From: Ralstonia pickettii | Lineage (GTDB): Bacteria > Pseudomonadota > Gammaproteobacteria > Burkholderiales > Burkholderiaceae | DNA length: 64,000 bases | Assembly (NCBI RefSeq): GCF_030582395.1 | Contig: NZ_CP104382.1 | Coordinates: forward strand, 186,001-250,000 | Reading direction: 5' to 3' | Shown here: piece after piece, positions 17,041 to 24,723 of the stretch | Layout of the letters: the number at the start of each line of letters is the position of its first letter | Numbering within the stretch: the stretch's first letter is position 1 | Program-made: the position numbers and the translations under genes | Notes under the pieces: generated by a model | What the model saw: only the letters and a program-made list of their open reading frames with translations | Told to the model about the DNA's origin: nothing | Database searches by the model: none

Positions 17041-18423
17041 GATAGCAGGCGGTTGGGGAAACCGCATGGAGAACAGCGTGTATTCCCCAACCACGGATTC
17101 ACATTGGATGCGCCCCCCGAATGCCTGCATGACGCGGCGGCAGAACGTCAGCCCCACGCCCGAGCCCTTGCCGACATGCTTGGTGGAGAAGAACGGGTCA
17201 AAGATGCGGCGCTGCACGCTGGGCGGAATGCCGGTGGCGCTGTCGCGCACCACGAGCACGTAGCTGTCGCCATCCTGGCGGGCGGAGATTTCGATGTGCC
17301 CCTTGCGCGCGATCTGGATGGCATGCAGGGCGTTCTTCAGCAGGTTGAACAGCACATACACGAGCAGCGTGTCGGAGCCAACGAACCGCCAGTCGGCGTT
17401 GAACGCCTGCACGTGCACGCGTTCGCGCTCACCCGCCTGGAACGGATACTGCGCCACGGCGGTCTCCACGCATTCGCGCAGCGAGTGGGCCGCGAACGTG
17501 CGGCGGTCGAGACGCTCCAGCGTGACGGAGGCCAATGCCATTTCAATCACGCTGTGCGCGGACGCGACTTCCGACGTGATGGCACCCGCCAGCTTGGACA
17601 GGCGATCCAGCATGGCCGGATGCTGCGGCGGCTGGCACAGGCCGTTGTCGATGGCAAGCAGATAGCCGCGGTACACATCAGGCCAGGCGCGGGCAATTTC
17701 GGCGGCTTGCAAACGGATGGTGGTCAGCGGCGTGCGGACCTCGTGCGCAACGGTGGCGGCCAGCGCGTAAGGGCGCATCAGGTCGAACTTGACCACACCC
17801 ACGGCGATGATGCCCAGCGCAACGGCCAGCGGGAGCACGCCCGGCGGGTAGAACGCAATGCCGTAGTTGACCGCGTAGTCGGCCGCCGCCAGAGAAATCA
17901 GCCCCACACCGATCAGGCACGTCAGCAACCGTTTGCGCTTTTCTGCGGTGGCATGCCGCTGCTCGCGGTAGAGCACCCACATGCCGCGCGTGACCAGCGC
18001 CGCCGTCTGGGCGATATGCACGGCCTCCAGCGCGCCAGCCTTTGGATAGAAACCGAAGTGGAACTGATGCACGCCATCGATGACGAGGTTGGTGGTCAGC
18101 AGCAAGCCGATCAGCGCGGCGTCCAGTGCATAGGCGGCCAGGAGCCAGTGCCGCTCGCCCGGGGCTTCGGCCACCTCCACCGCAAAGTGATACAGCATGG
18201 TCGGCATGATCAGGATGGCGATCCAGCCCAGCTTGGCAAGCACCTGGGCCGTGCCGACGTCGTGCGTTTGGAAGAGGAACGCCCAGATGCCCTGCCACAG
18301 GCATGTGAGCGTTGTCATGCCGAGAAACGCCAGGCTCGCTCGCGTGCGGCCGCGCGTGGTCACGACGTAGACGCCGTAGAACAGGAAGAGCGACGAGACG
18401 AAGGCGGGGAACAGGGCGTACAT
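17038..18423 (-). CDS. sensor histidine kinase with 7TM N-terminal region
   Basis: A 461-residue inner-membrane kinase. Residues 1-220 are a 7TM sensor region with the typical LAKLGWIAILIMPTMLYHFAVEV and QFHFGFYPKAGALEAVH. The catalytic core is complete: H-box AHEVRTPL with phosphoacceptor H227, N-box NLLKNALHAI around N364, then DSATGIPP, FDPFFSTK and the G2 box GSGVGLTFC. There is no receiver domain and no regulator beside it, so it is an orphan kinase here. The layout recalls the CqsS/PhcS quorum-sensing kinases, but identity with PhcS cannot be claimed. Confidence 0.88.
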   Translation of the reverse strand: MYALFPAFVSSLFLFYGVYVVTTRGRTRASLAFLGMTTLTCLWQGIWAFLFQTHDVGTAQVLAKLGWIAILIMPTMLYHFAVEVAEAPGERHWLLAAYALDAALIGLLLTTNLVIDGVHQFHFGFYPKAGALEAVHIAQTAALVTRGMWVLYREQRHATAEKRKRLLTCLIGVGLISLAAADYAVNYGIAFYPPGVLPLAVALGIIAVGVVKFDLMRPYALAATVAHEVRTPLTTIRLQAAEIARAWPDVYRGYLLAIDNGLCQPPQHPAMLDRLSKLAGAITSEVASAHSVIEMALASVTLERLDRRTFAAHSLRECVETAVAQYPFQAGERERVHVQAFNADWRFVGSDTLLVYVLFNLLKNALHAIQIARKGHIEISARQDGDSYVLVVRDSATGIPPSVQRRIFDPFFSTKHVGKGSGVGLTFCRRVMQAFGGRIQCESVVGEYTLFSMRFPQPPAI

Positions 18424-18562
18424 GGAATCGGGGAGTTGGCGCAGTGGCCGCGCGCCAATGCCGACCGGAGCCGACGGTAACCCGGAAGGCTACCGACAAC
18501 GCCGCGTTCGTACACGTGTTCCGTTGTCACATTTTTTTTATTCTGGATTAAACGAAACCCCG

Positions 18563-18583
18563 AAAACCGCGCCGCATCGCGGT
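18563..18583 (-). terminator. possible terminator after the methyltransferase gene
   Basis: On the minus strand a 6-bp GC-rich stem (18578-18583 with 18566-18571) is followed by TTTT, about 85 nt after the methyltransferase stop. The stem is short, so support is weak. Confidence 0.3.
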
Positions 18584-18646
18584 CCCCCTCTAACGGGTGT
18601 GACAAAAAGGACGAGGGGGGATGAGGGCTCCCGGGTCGCTTACGCC

Positions 18647-18673
18647 GCTCAGGTGGCTCAGGTGGCTCAGGTG
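18647..18673. repeat. three perfect 9-bp tandem copies over a gene end
   Basis: GCTCAGGTG is repeated three times without change. The last copy contains the stop codon of the methyltransferase gene (18667-18669, minus strand), so copy-number change would alter only 3' untranslated sequence or the final codons. Confidence 0.8.
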
Positions 18674-19419
18674 GCCTCGATCAGCATCGCGTCGATCGCA
18701 AACGAATGGTCGGGCGCCACGGCAAAGTACGTGCGCGCTTCGTCGGCGGCGCGGTCGAACAGGTCGCGGATGGCATCCGCCCGCACCTGCGGGGTGCGGA
18801 TGCGGGCGATCCAGCTGTCAAAGGCCATCGTCAGCTTCCAGGTGCGGGGCGTGTCGGACTGGAAACCGGCCTCGGCCAGCATGGCTTGCCATTCGGACAC
18901 ACGGTAGTCGCGTACGTGCGACGCATCGCGCAGCACCTCGGCGGTCTGCAGCAGCGTGTCGAGCAGCGGCACTTCCGGCGCGACGATATCCACGATGACG
19001 AGCTTGCCGCCCGGTTTCAGTACACGGCGCGCTTCTGCCAGGCCTTTGCGCACGTCGTACCAGTGGTGAGCGGAAAAGCGCGTGGCAACGATGTCGAACG
19101 CAGCATCGTCAAAGGGCAGGCGCTCGGCGCGGCCCGCCTGCGTGTGCAATTGCGCAAGCCCACGGCGCGCGGCTTCGGCGGCCACCACGCTCAGCATGTC
19201 TTCGGACAGGTCATACGCCACCATGACCGCCACGTGCGGCGCCATGGCAAAGCTCACGTGCCCGCCGCCGCAGCCCAGATCGAGCACCTTGGCGTGCGGC
19301 GCAGATTGCGCCAGCGCGGCCAGCGCGTCGAGATCGTCGCCCCGCGCATGCACGGCGCTGGTCAGGTAGGCCTGAGCGACCTGGCCGAATTGCTGGTCGA
19401 CGAGTCGATGCTGCTGCAT
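18667..19419 (-). CDS. class I SAM-dependent methyltransferase (UbiE/Methyltransf_11 type)
   Basis: A 250-residue cytoplasmic methyltransferase. Motif I is AKVLDLGCGGGHVSFAM near residue 43, followed by an acidic residue at the end of the next strand (VAYDLSEDM). Motif II/III follow in DDAAFDIVATRFSAHHW and EARRVLKPGGKLVIVDI. The overall layout matches small-molecule methyltransferases of the UbiE/YcgJ group; the substrate is unknown. It lies 120 nt downstream of the amidohydrolase gene on the same strand. Confidence 0.88.
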   Translation of the reverse strand: MQQHRLVDQQFGQVAQAYLTSAVHARGDDLDALAALAQSAPHAKVLDLGCGGGHVSFAMAPHVAVMVAYDLSEDMLSVVAAEAARRGLAQLHTQAGRAERLPFDDAAFDIVATRFSAHHWYDVRKGLAEARRVLKPGGKLVIVDIVAPEVPLLDTLLQTAEVLRDASHVRDYRVSEWQAMLAEAGFQSDTPRTWKLTMAFDSWIARIRTPQVRADAIRDLFDRAADEARTYFAVAPDHSFAIDAMLIEAT

Positions 19420-19539
19420 GGCTGCTCCTTACGGCGGCAGAGGATGAGGAGCGGCCAGTGTAGGAGCGCGGCCCGCGCGGCGAAATTCGTGATTCGCGAA
19501 ACGGGGTATCGCGCGGGGGGCGCTGCAGCTGTTGCGCGT

Positions 19540-20460
19540 TCAGCCGAAGCGGAACAGCTGCGCAGGCGTGTCGACCAGCACCTGCTTGCGGTCTGCTGCG
19601 CTGGGCAGCAGCACGCCGGCGAAGGCCCACATCTTGTCGTAGTCGATCTGCGATTCGAACTGCGTGTGCGGCCAGTCGCTGCCCCAGACGAGGCGGTCCA
19701 GGCCAAGCGCATCTTTCAGGCGCGGCACGGCGGCCAGGGCAATGGCTTCACCGCGTCCGTTTGCGCCGTTCCGGTAGGCACCGGAAATCTTCACCCACAC
19801 GCGCCGCGAGCGGCCGGCGGCGAGCAATGCGGCAAAGCCCGGGTCGTCCACGCCGAGTGCAGGATCGGGGCGGCCGAAGTGATCGACCACCACGCTCACC
19901 TGTGCTTCCAGCAGCGGCTGCAGCAGTGCAGGCAGGCGGCGTGCCTCGACGTGCAGTTCCACGTGCCAGCCGAGCGCATGCAGGCGTGCCAGCGCGGCCT
20001 GCCAGACGGGCGATTTCAACTGCGGGTCTGCCGCGCCGATCAGGTTCAGACGGATGCCGACGATGCCCTCGGCGTTCATCTGCGTGAGCAGGGTCTCGGG
20101 CGCTGCCGGGTCGATCACGGCCACACCGCGCAAGCGTTGCGGCGCCTGTTTGAGTGCAGCCAGCAGGTAGCTGTTGTCGACGCCCAGGAAGCTCGGCTGC
20201 ACCAGCACACCGTGCGACACGCCGTGCGCGTCGAGCTGCGCCAGATAGGCCGGCAGGGGGGCGTCATACGTGGGCGCATAGCGGCGCGCATCGGCCAGTT
20301 GCAGCCCGCGTTCGAACACATGTGCGTGCGTGTCGATGGCCGTGATGCGCGCGGGGCCCCCCCGCGAAACGTCGCTGCTGCCGGTGGCGGAGCAGCCGGC
20401 AAGGGCGGTGGAACCTAGCATGGCAAGCAGTCCGGTGTTGAAGGCGCGGCGGGTGGGCAT
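19540..20460 (-). CDS. exported amidohydrolase-2 family hydrolase
   Basis: A 306-residue TIM-barrel hydrolase of the amidohydrolase-2/LigI group. The N-terminus reads TRRAFNTGLLAMLGSTALAGC, a Tat signal ending in a lipobox Cys. The metal site starts at ITAIDTHAHVFERG; further family elements are VVVDHFGRPDP and the C-terminal LVWGSDWPHTQFES, with the conserved Asp. Relatives hydrolyse lactones such as 2-pyrone-4,6-dicarboxylate. It is followed upstream by an MFS transporter gene on the same strand (55 nt), so the two may handle one imported organic acid or lactone. An exported form is unusual for this family. Confidence 0.82.
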   Translation of the reverse strand: MPTRRAFNTGLLAMLGSTALAGCSATGSSDVSRGGPARITAIDTHAHVFERGLQLADARRYAPTYDAPLPAYLAQLDAHGVSHGVLVQPSFLGVDNSYLLAALKQAPQRLRGVAVIDPAAPETLLTQMNAEGIVGIRLNLIGAADPQLKSPVWQAALARLHALGWHVELHVEARRLPALLQPLLEAQVSVVVDHFGRPDPALGVDDPGFAALLAAGRSRRVWVKISGAYRNGANGRGEAIALAAVPRLKDALGLDRLVWGSDWPHTQFESQIDYDKMWAFAGVLLPSAADRKQVLVDTPAQLFRFG

Positions 20461-20514
20461 CGGGTCTCCTGGCGGCGACGGATCAGGTGCGTCGTCATGA
20501 TGTTGTGGTGCAGT

Positions 20515-21762
20515 TCAGACCGTGACGGCAGCGAGGTCACGGCCCTTCGTCTCGGGCAGCATCAGCACAGCCACTGCGACGATCGAATACGCGATGGCCG
20601 CGTCGATGCCGATGGCCGTGCCCAGCGACATGGATGCGCTCATCTTGCCCACCAGCACCGGGAACGCGGCAGATACCACGCGGCCGAAGTTGTAGCAAAA
20701 GCCGACGCCCGTGCCGCGTACCCCCTGCGGATACAGCTCGTTGAACAACGCGCCCATGCTGGCCGGAATGCCCGCCGCAAAGAAGCCTAGCGGAAAGCCC
20801 AGCACCAGCATCGCGCCATCCGACAGCGGCACCAGCAGATACACCAGCACGGTGACCACGCAGCAGCACGAGAACAGCAGGATGTTGCCGCGACGGCCGA
20901 GCACGTCCAGCAGCCATGCGCTGGCCACGCAGCCGCACCAGAAAGCAAAGATGATCACCGCCAGGTAGCCGCCCGTGCCGAGCACCGACAGGTGCCGCTC
21001 TGTCTTGAGATACGTCGGCAGCCACGTCATCAGTGCGTAGTAACCGCCGTGCGCGCCTACCCCCAACAGGCCGCCGATCAGCGTCATGCGCAGCACCTGC
21101 GGGCGGAAGATGTCGAGCAGCGGAAAGCGCGAGATCGGCATCGCGTTGGCGTCCGCGTCCGGCTTGGCGGCCGGCACCGGTTCCTTCACGCCACGGCGGA
21201 TGTAGATGATGAGCAGCGCCGGCAGCAACCCCGCAGCGAACATCACGCGCCAGGCAAGATCGGGTTCAATGAAGGAATACGTGAGCGCATACAGCAGCAC
21301 CGCGGCGCCCCAGCCCACGGCCCAGGCGCTCTGCACGGTGCCCATGGCCTTGCCGCGATGGCTGGCGCGGATGCTCTCGGCCATCAGCACGGCGCCCGCC
21401 GCCCATTCACCGCCAAAGCCGAAGCCCTGGATGGCCTTCAGCACGAGGAACTGCTCGAAGTTCTGCGCGAAGGCTGACGCGAATGTGGCCAGCGAGAACC
21501 ACAGTACCGTGATCTGCAGCGTGCGCACGCGGCCGAAGCGGTCGGTCAATGCGCCGGCAATCCAGCCGCCCAGCGCCGACGCCACCAGCGTGACGCCCGA
21601 CACCAGCCCCGCCTCGGCCTTGCCGATGTGCCAGGCCGCGATGATGGTCGGGATGACGAGGCTGAACATCTGCACGTCCAGCGCGTCGAGCGCCCAGCCG
21701 CCAAAGCAGGCCCAGAACGTGCGCTTTTCCCCTTTCGAAATCTCTTTGAACCAGCCGAACAT
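20515..21762 (-). CDS. MFS transporter (metabolite:H+ symporter type)
   Basis: A 415-residue inner-membrane carrier with about twelve hydrophobic segments. Family motifs include GWIAGALTDRFGRVRTLQ between TM2 and TM3 and GFGFGGEWAAGAVLMAES in TM4-5, typical of the metabolite/aromatic-acid and sialic-acid symporter groups. NELYPQGVRGTGVGFCYNFGR is the C-terminal equivalent. The ATG at 21762 has a strong Shine-Dalgarno (GGAGGA), while the longer in-frame start at 21801 has none. It probably imports the substrate of the adjacent amidohydrolase, but the compound is unknown. Confidence 0.88.
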   Translation of the reverse strand: MFGWFKEISKGEKRTFWACFGGWALDALDVQMFSLVIPTIIAAWHIGKAEAGLVSGVTLVASALGGWIAGALTDRFGRVRTLQITVLWFSLATFASAFAQNFEQFLVLKAIQGFGFGGEWAAGAVLMAESIRASHRGKAMGTVQSAWAVGWGAAVLLYALTYSFIEPDLAWRVMFAAGLLPALLIIYIRRGVKEPVPAAKPDADANAMPISRFPLLDIFRPQVLRMTLIGGLLGVGAHGGYYALMTWLPTYLKTERHLSVLGTGGYLAVIIFAFWCGCVASAWLLDVLGRRGNILLFSCCCVVTVLVYLLVPLSDGAMLVLGFPLGFFAAGIPASMGALFNELYPQGVRGTGVGFCYNFGRVVSAAFPVLVGKMSASMSLGTAIGIDAAIAYSIVAVAVLMLPETKGRDLAAVTV

Positions 21763-21816
21763 GCAGTCTCCTCCGGGTGACGTGAGCAACGCATGATTCA
21801 CGCATTGCTCTAGTCA

Positions 21817-21830
21817 TCTATATGAATAGA
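21817..21830. promoter_or_regulatory. short palindrome upstream of the MFS gene
   Basis: TCTAT-ATGA-ATAGA lies 55 nt before the MFS start in a short AT-rich patch that probably holds its promoter. It could be a repressor operator; no regulator gene is adjacent. Confidence 0.3.
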
Positions 21831-21897
21831 GGAATTCTAGGGCGGGCCGGCTGGCGACGCAGTCAGTGTTAACCCGTGCGGCCGGGTGAAGAAGCGG

Positions 21898-24723
21898 TCA
21901 GGTGTGGAGCAGTGCGACCGGCAACGGCGTGAGCACCTGGCCCAACGCCAGGCGCGGACCCTGGAGCGGCGGCGCGCCGTCGAATGCGCTATGCAGCGGG
22001 GTATGCGAGAGCGCGGACGGCAGGCTCACCGTAGTGTCCCGCCATGCGCCGTCCGCAAACGTTGGTGTGGCGGTATGGCCAAGCATGGCGGACGCGTGCA
22101 GTGGCACGATGACGACAATCGCGTCGGCGCCATGCGTCCGGGCAAACGCGAGCACGTGCTGTGCGCCGCTGCCGGTCACGGCAAGCGGCTGGTAGTCGCC
22201 GGATTCGAACACCGCCGGCAGTGCGGCGCGCAGGGCCAGCGCACGGGCCAGCACGGCTTGCTTGATGCGGCCGTCCGTCCAATGCGCAAGCAGCGGGGTC
22301 AGGCTGTTTCCGGCATGCGCTTGCAATGCCCGCAATGCGCGGTGCCGTGCGGCGTAGTCAACGGGCCGGCGGTTGTCGGGATCGACCAGGCTGGTGTCCC
22401 AGAAATCGGTGCCCTGGTACAGGTCGGGCACACCGGGCAGTGTGGTGCGCAGCAAGGTCTGGGCGAGGCTGTTGATGGCGGCGGCCGGGGCCACGCTTTG
22501 AACGAAGGCCGCGAGGGAGGGCAGGAAGGTCGAAGCGGCCTCGCCTGTCAGCAGCGTCAAGACGAAATCGCGGCTGGCGGCTTCATAGTCTGCATCGGGG
22601 GCGAACCAGTCAGTGCGCAGCTTGGCTTCGCGCTGGGCCTTTTCCTGCCATTGCGCGACACGCTCGGCCAGGTCGCGTACGGTATCGGCGTCACGCCAGT
22701 CGAGCCCTGCCGGCCAGATGCCCACCAGCGTTTGGTACAGCATCCATTGCGCCGCAGGTGAGGGGGCCGGGCCTGTCGGCAGATGACGGATCCACGCAGC
22801 GTGTTCCGTTCGCCATTGATGCGCGGCGGCCAACCATTGCGCGGGCCGCTCCGACAGCACGGCCAACCGGGCGCGCACGTCTTCACCGCGTTTATGGTCG
22901 TGCGTGGCGGTGGTGAGCATGGCGTGCGGCCACGTAAGGGCACGCGCTTGCATGGCGTGATGGAACGCGTTGGCGCTCATCGAGAACTCGCCCGGATCCG
23001 CGCCGACTTCGTTGCGCGCGAGCAGCCGACCGTAGCGGTAGCACGCCGTGTCTTCCACCGCTTTGGCCGCCACCGGCGACGACAACTGCTGACACCGCCG
23101 CAACGCCAGTTGGCGCAACTTGTCCTGCCCGGCCGGCTGCCCGCCCAGCCAGGCATCGAGCCAGCCGAGCACAGGCTGGTCGACGCGCCGCAGGCAGCTC
23201 GCCGCCCCCGACAGGGCGGATTGCACGATGGCGGCGTCCTGCGCATCGCGTTGTTGCGCATTCGCATAGGTCCGATACACCGGAAAGTGGACGATCACCT
23301 CGGCCAGCGCCCGTCGAATGGCGTGCCACGTCACGTCGTGGCTGCTGCGCTCCTGCTGTGCCACTGCGTGCAACGCCGACGCGGCTGCATCGAGTTCTGC
23401 CGCAAAGTGCGCATGCAGAATCTCGCGGCGTGCAGGTACTGCTGTGGCCGAAAACGGCGCTTGCGCCACCGGCGCACCAATCCATTCGAGCCAGCCCTGC
23501 GTGAGCGCGGTCTCGCCGCGGGCGTCGTGCAGCAGCGCGCCCACCTGGTTCATGAAATCGTAGCCGCTGGTGCCGTCGACGCCCCAGTCGGTGCGCATGG
23601 CTTCATCGTGGGCGAGGATTTTCTCGACAACAATCCACGGGTGATTCGTTAGCCGGTCGGCGGGGCGTGCCGCGTGTTCGGCTTGCAGGCGGCGGCGCAG
23701 TTGGCGGCAGTATGCGGCCGGATCGGCCAGGCCATCAACGTGGTCGATGCGCACGCCGTCAATCCACCCCAGGCGATAGAGCCGGAACAGCAGCGCGTGC
23801 GTCGCTTCGAATACCTCGGCGCGCTCCATCCGCAAGCCGGCCAGCGAGCCGATATCGAAGAAGCGGCGCCAGTTGATCTCGTCATTGGCGGTGCGCCAGT
23901 GGGCAAGGCGCCAATGCTGGCGCGCCATCAGCGCATCAAGCTCATCGTGTTGCGCGTTGAGCGTGCGCACGGCTTCGGCGATGTGTGTTGCGCCTGCTTC
24001 GGTGGTGGCGAGGTTGCGCAGTGCATCGCGTGCTTCGTCTGCACGTTCGCGGCGCGTTCGCACCGAGCGGATGGTGCCGAGCCCGGCAAAGCGGTCGGCA
24101 ACCGCATGCGTGGCGGTGTCCGTGTTGCCGGTGCGCAGCACCGCGGGGTAGTCGGCCAGCGCAATCGGGAACCGGTGATCGTAGTACGCAATGGCCAGAC
24201 GCGCGGCCGCTTCGTCGTAGACCAGTTGCAGTCGGCCCCCGGCCAGTGCGTCGGCGTAGTTTTCGCCGAGGAACGGCGCGAGCACCTTGTTGCGCAGCCC
24301 GGGGTGTGACGGCTGCCAGTCGATATCGAAAAAGTTGGCGTAAGCGCTTTCAGGGCCGGATTCGAGCACGTCCAGCCACCACGCGTTGTGTGCACCACCC
24401 ACACCCATGTGATTCGGCACGATATCGACAACGAGCCCCATGCCGCGCGCATGCAGTGCCTCCACCAGGCGTTCGAGGGCGGGTTCGCCGCCCAGCTCCG
24501 GGTTCACGCGTGTCGGGTCGACAACGTCATAGCCATGCGTGGAACCCGGCTGCGCCGTGGTGATGGGCGACGTGTAGAGGTGCGAGATGCCGAGCGCTGC
24601 AAAGTCGTCCAGCAGCGCGCGCACATGGTCGAACGTAAAGTCGCGGTGCAGTTGCAGCCGCACCGTGGCGCGGGGCACCCGCTGGAGGGCGATGGGGGCG
24701 AGTGGCGTGGTAGGTTCGCTCAT
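21898..24723 (-). CDS. treY: malto-oligosyltrehalose synthase
   Basis: A 941-residue GH13 enzyme that turns the reducing-end alpha-1,4 bond of a maltodextrin into an alpha,alpha-1,1 bond. The N-terminus VPRATVRLQLHRDFTFDHV is typical of TreY. Catalytic segments are DIVPNHMGV near 100, GVRIDHVDGL with the nucleophile Asp, IVVEKIL with the acid Glu, and TATHDHKRGEDVRAR. A TreY-specific insertion separates the last two. The ATG at 24723 overlaps the malQ stop by 4 nt (ATGA); the frame stays open much further upstream only because it reads through malQ in another frame. With treZ it makes free trehalose from glucan. Confidence 0.95.
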   Translation of the reverse strand: MSEPTTPLAPIALQRVPRATVRLQLHRDFTFDHVRALLDDFAALGISHLYTSPITTAQPGSTHGYDVVDPTRVNPELGGEPALERLVEALHARGMGLVVDIVPNHMGVGGAHNAWWLDVLESGPESAYANFFDIDWQPSHPGLRNKVLAPFLGENYADALAGGRLQLVYDEAAARLAIAYYDHRFPIALADYPAVLRTGNTDTATHAVADRFAGLGTIRSVRTRRERADEARDALRNLATTEAGATHIAEAVRTLNAQHDELDALMARQHWRLAHWRTANDEINWRRFFDIGSLAGLRMERAEVFEATHALLFRLYRLGWIDGVRIDHVDGLADPAAYCRQLRRRLQAEHAARPADRLTNHPWIVVEKILAHDEAMRTDWGVDGTSGYDFMNQVGALLHDARGETALTQGWLEWIGAPVAQAPFSATAVPARREILHAHFAAELDAAASALHAVAQQERSSHDVTWHAIRRALAEVIVHFPVYRTYANAQQRDAQDAAIVQSALSGAASCLRRVDQPVLGWLDAWLGGQPAGQDKLRQLALRRCQQLSSPVAAKAVEDTACYRYGRLLARNEVGADPGEFSMSANAFHHAMQARALTWPHAMLTTATHDHKRGEDVRARLAVLSERPAQWLAAAHQWRTEHAAWIRHLPTGPAPSPAAQWMLYQTLVGIWPAGLDWRDADTVRDLAERVAQWQEKAQREAKLRTDWFAPDADYEAASRDFVLTLLTGEAASTFLPSLAAFVQSVAPAAAINSLAQTLLRTTLPGVPDLYQGTDFWDTSLVDPDNRRPVDYAARHRALRALQAHAGNSLTPLLAHWTDGRIKQAVLARALALRAALPAVFESGDYQPLAVTGSGAQHVLAFARTHGADAIVVIVPLHASAMLGHTATPTFADGAWRDTTVSLPSALSHTPLHSAFDGAPPLQGPRLALGQVLTPLPVALLHT

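Noticed and set aside
17038..18423. Naming the kinase phcS
   Set aside because: The sensor type is similar, but phcB, phcR and phcQ are not adjacent, so orthology cannot be claimed from this window.
18706..20418. 570-codon plus-strand frame across methyltransferase and amidohydrolase genes
   Set aside because: Runs antisense through two recognised genes and their gap, with compositionally biased product.
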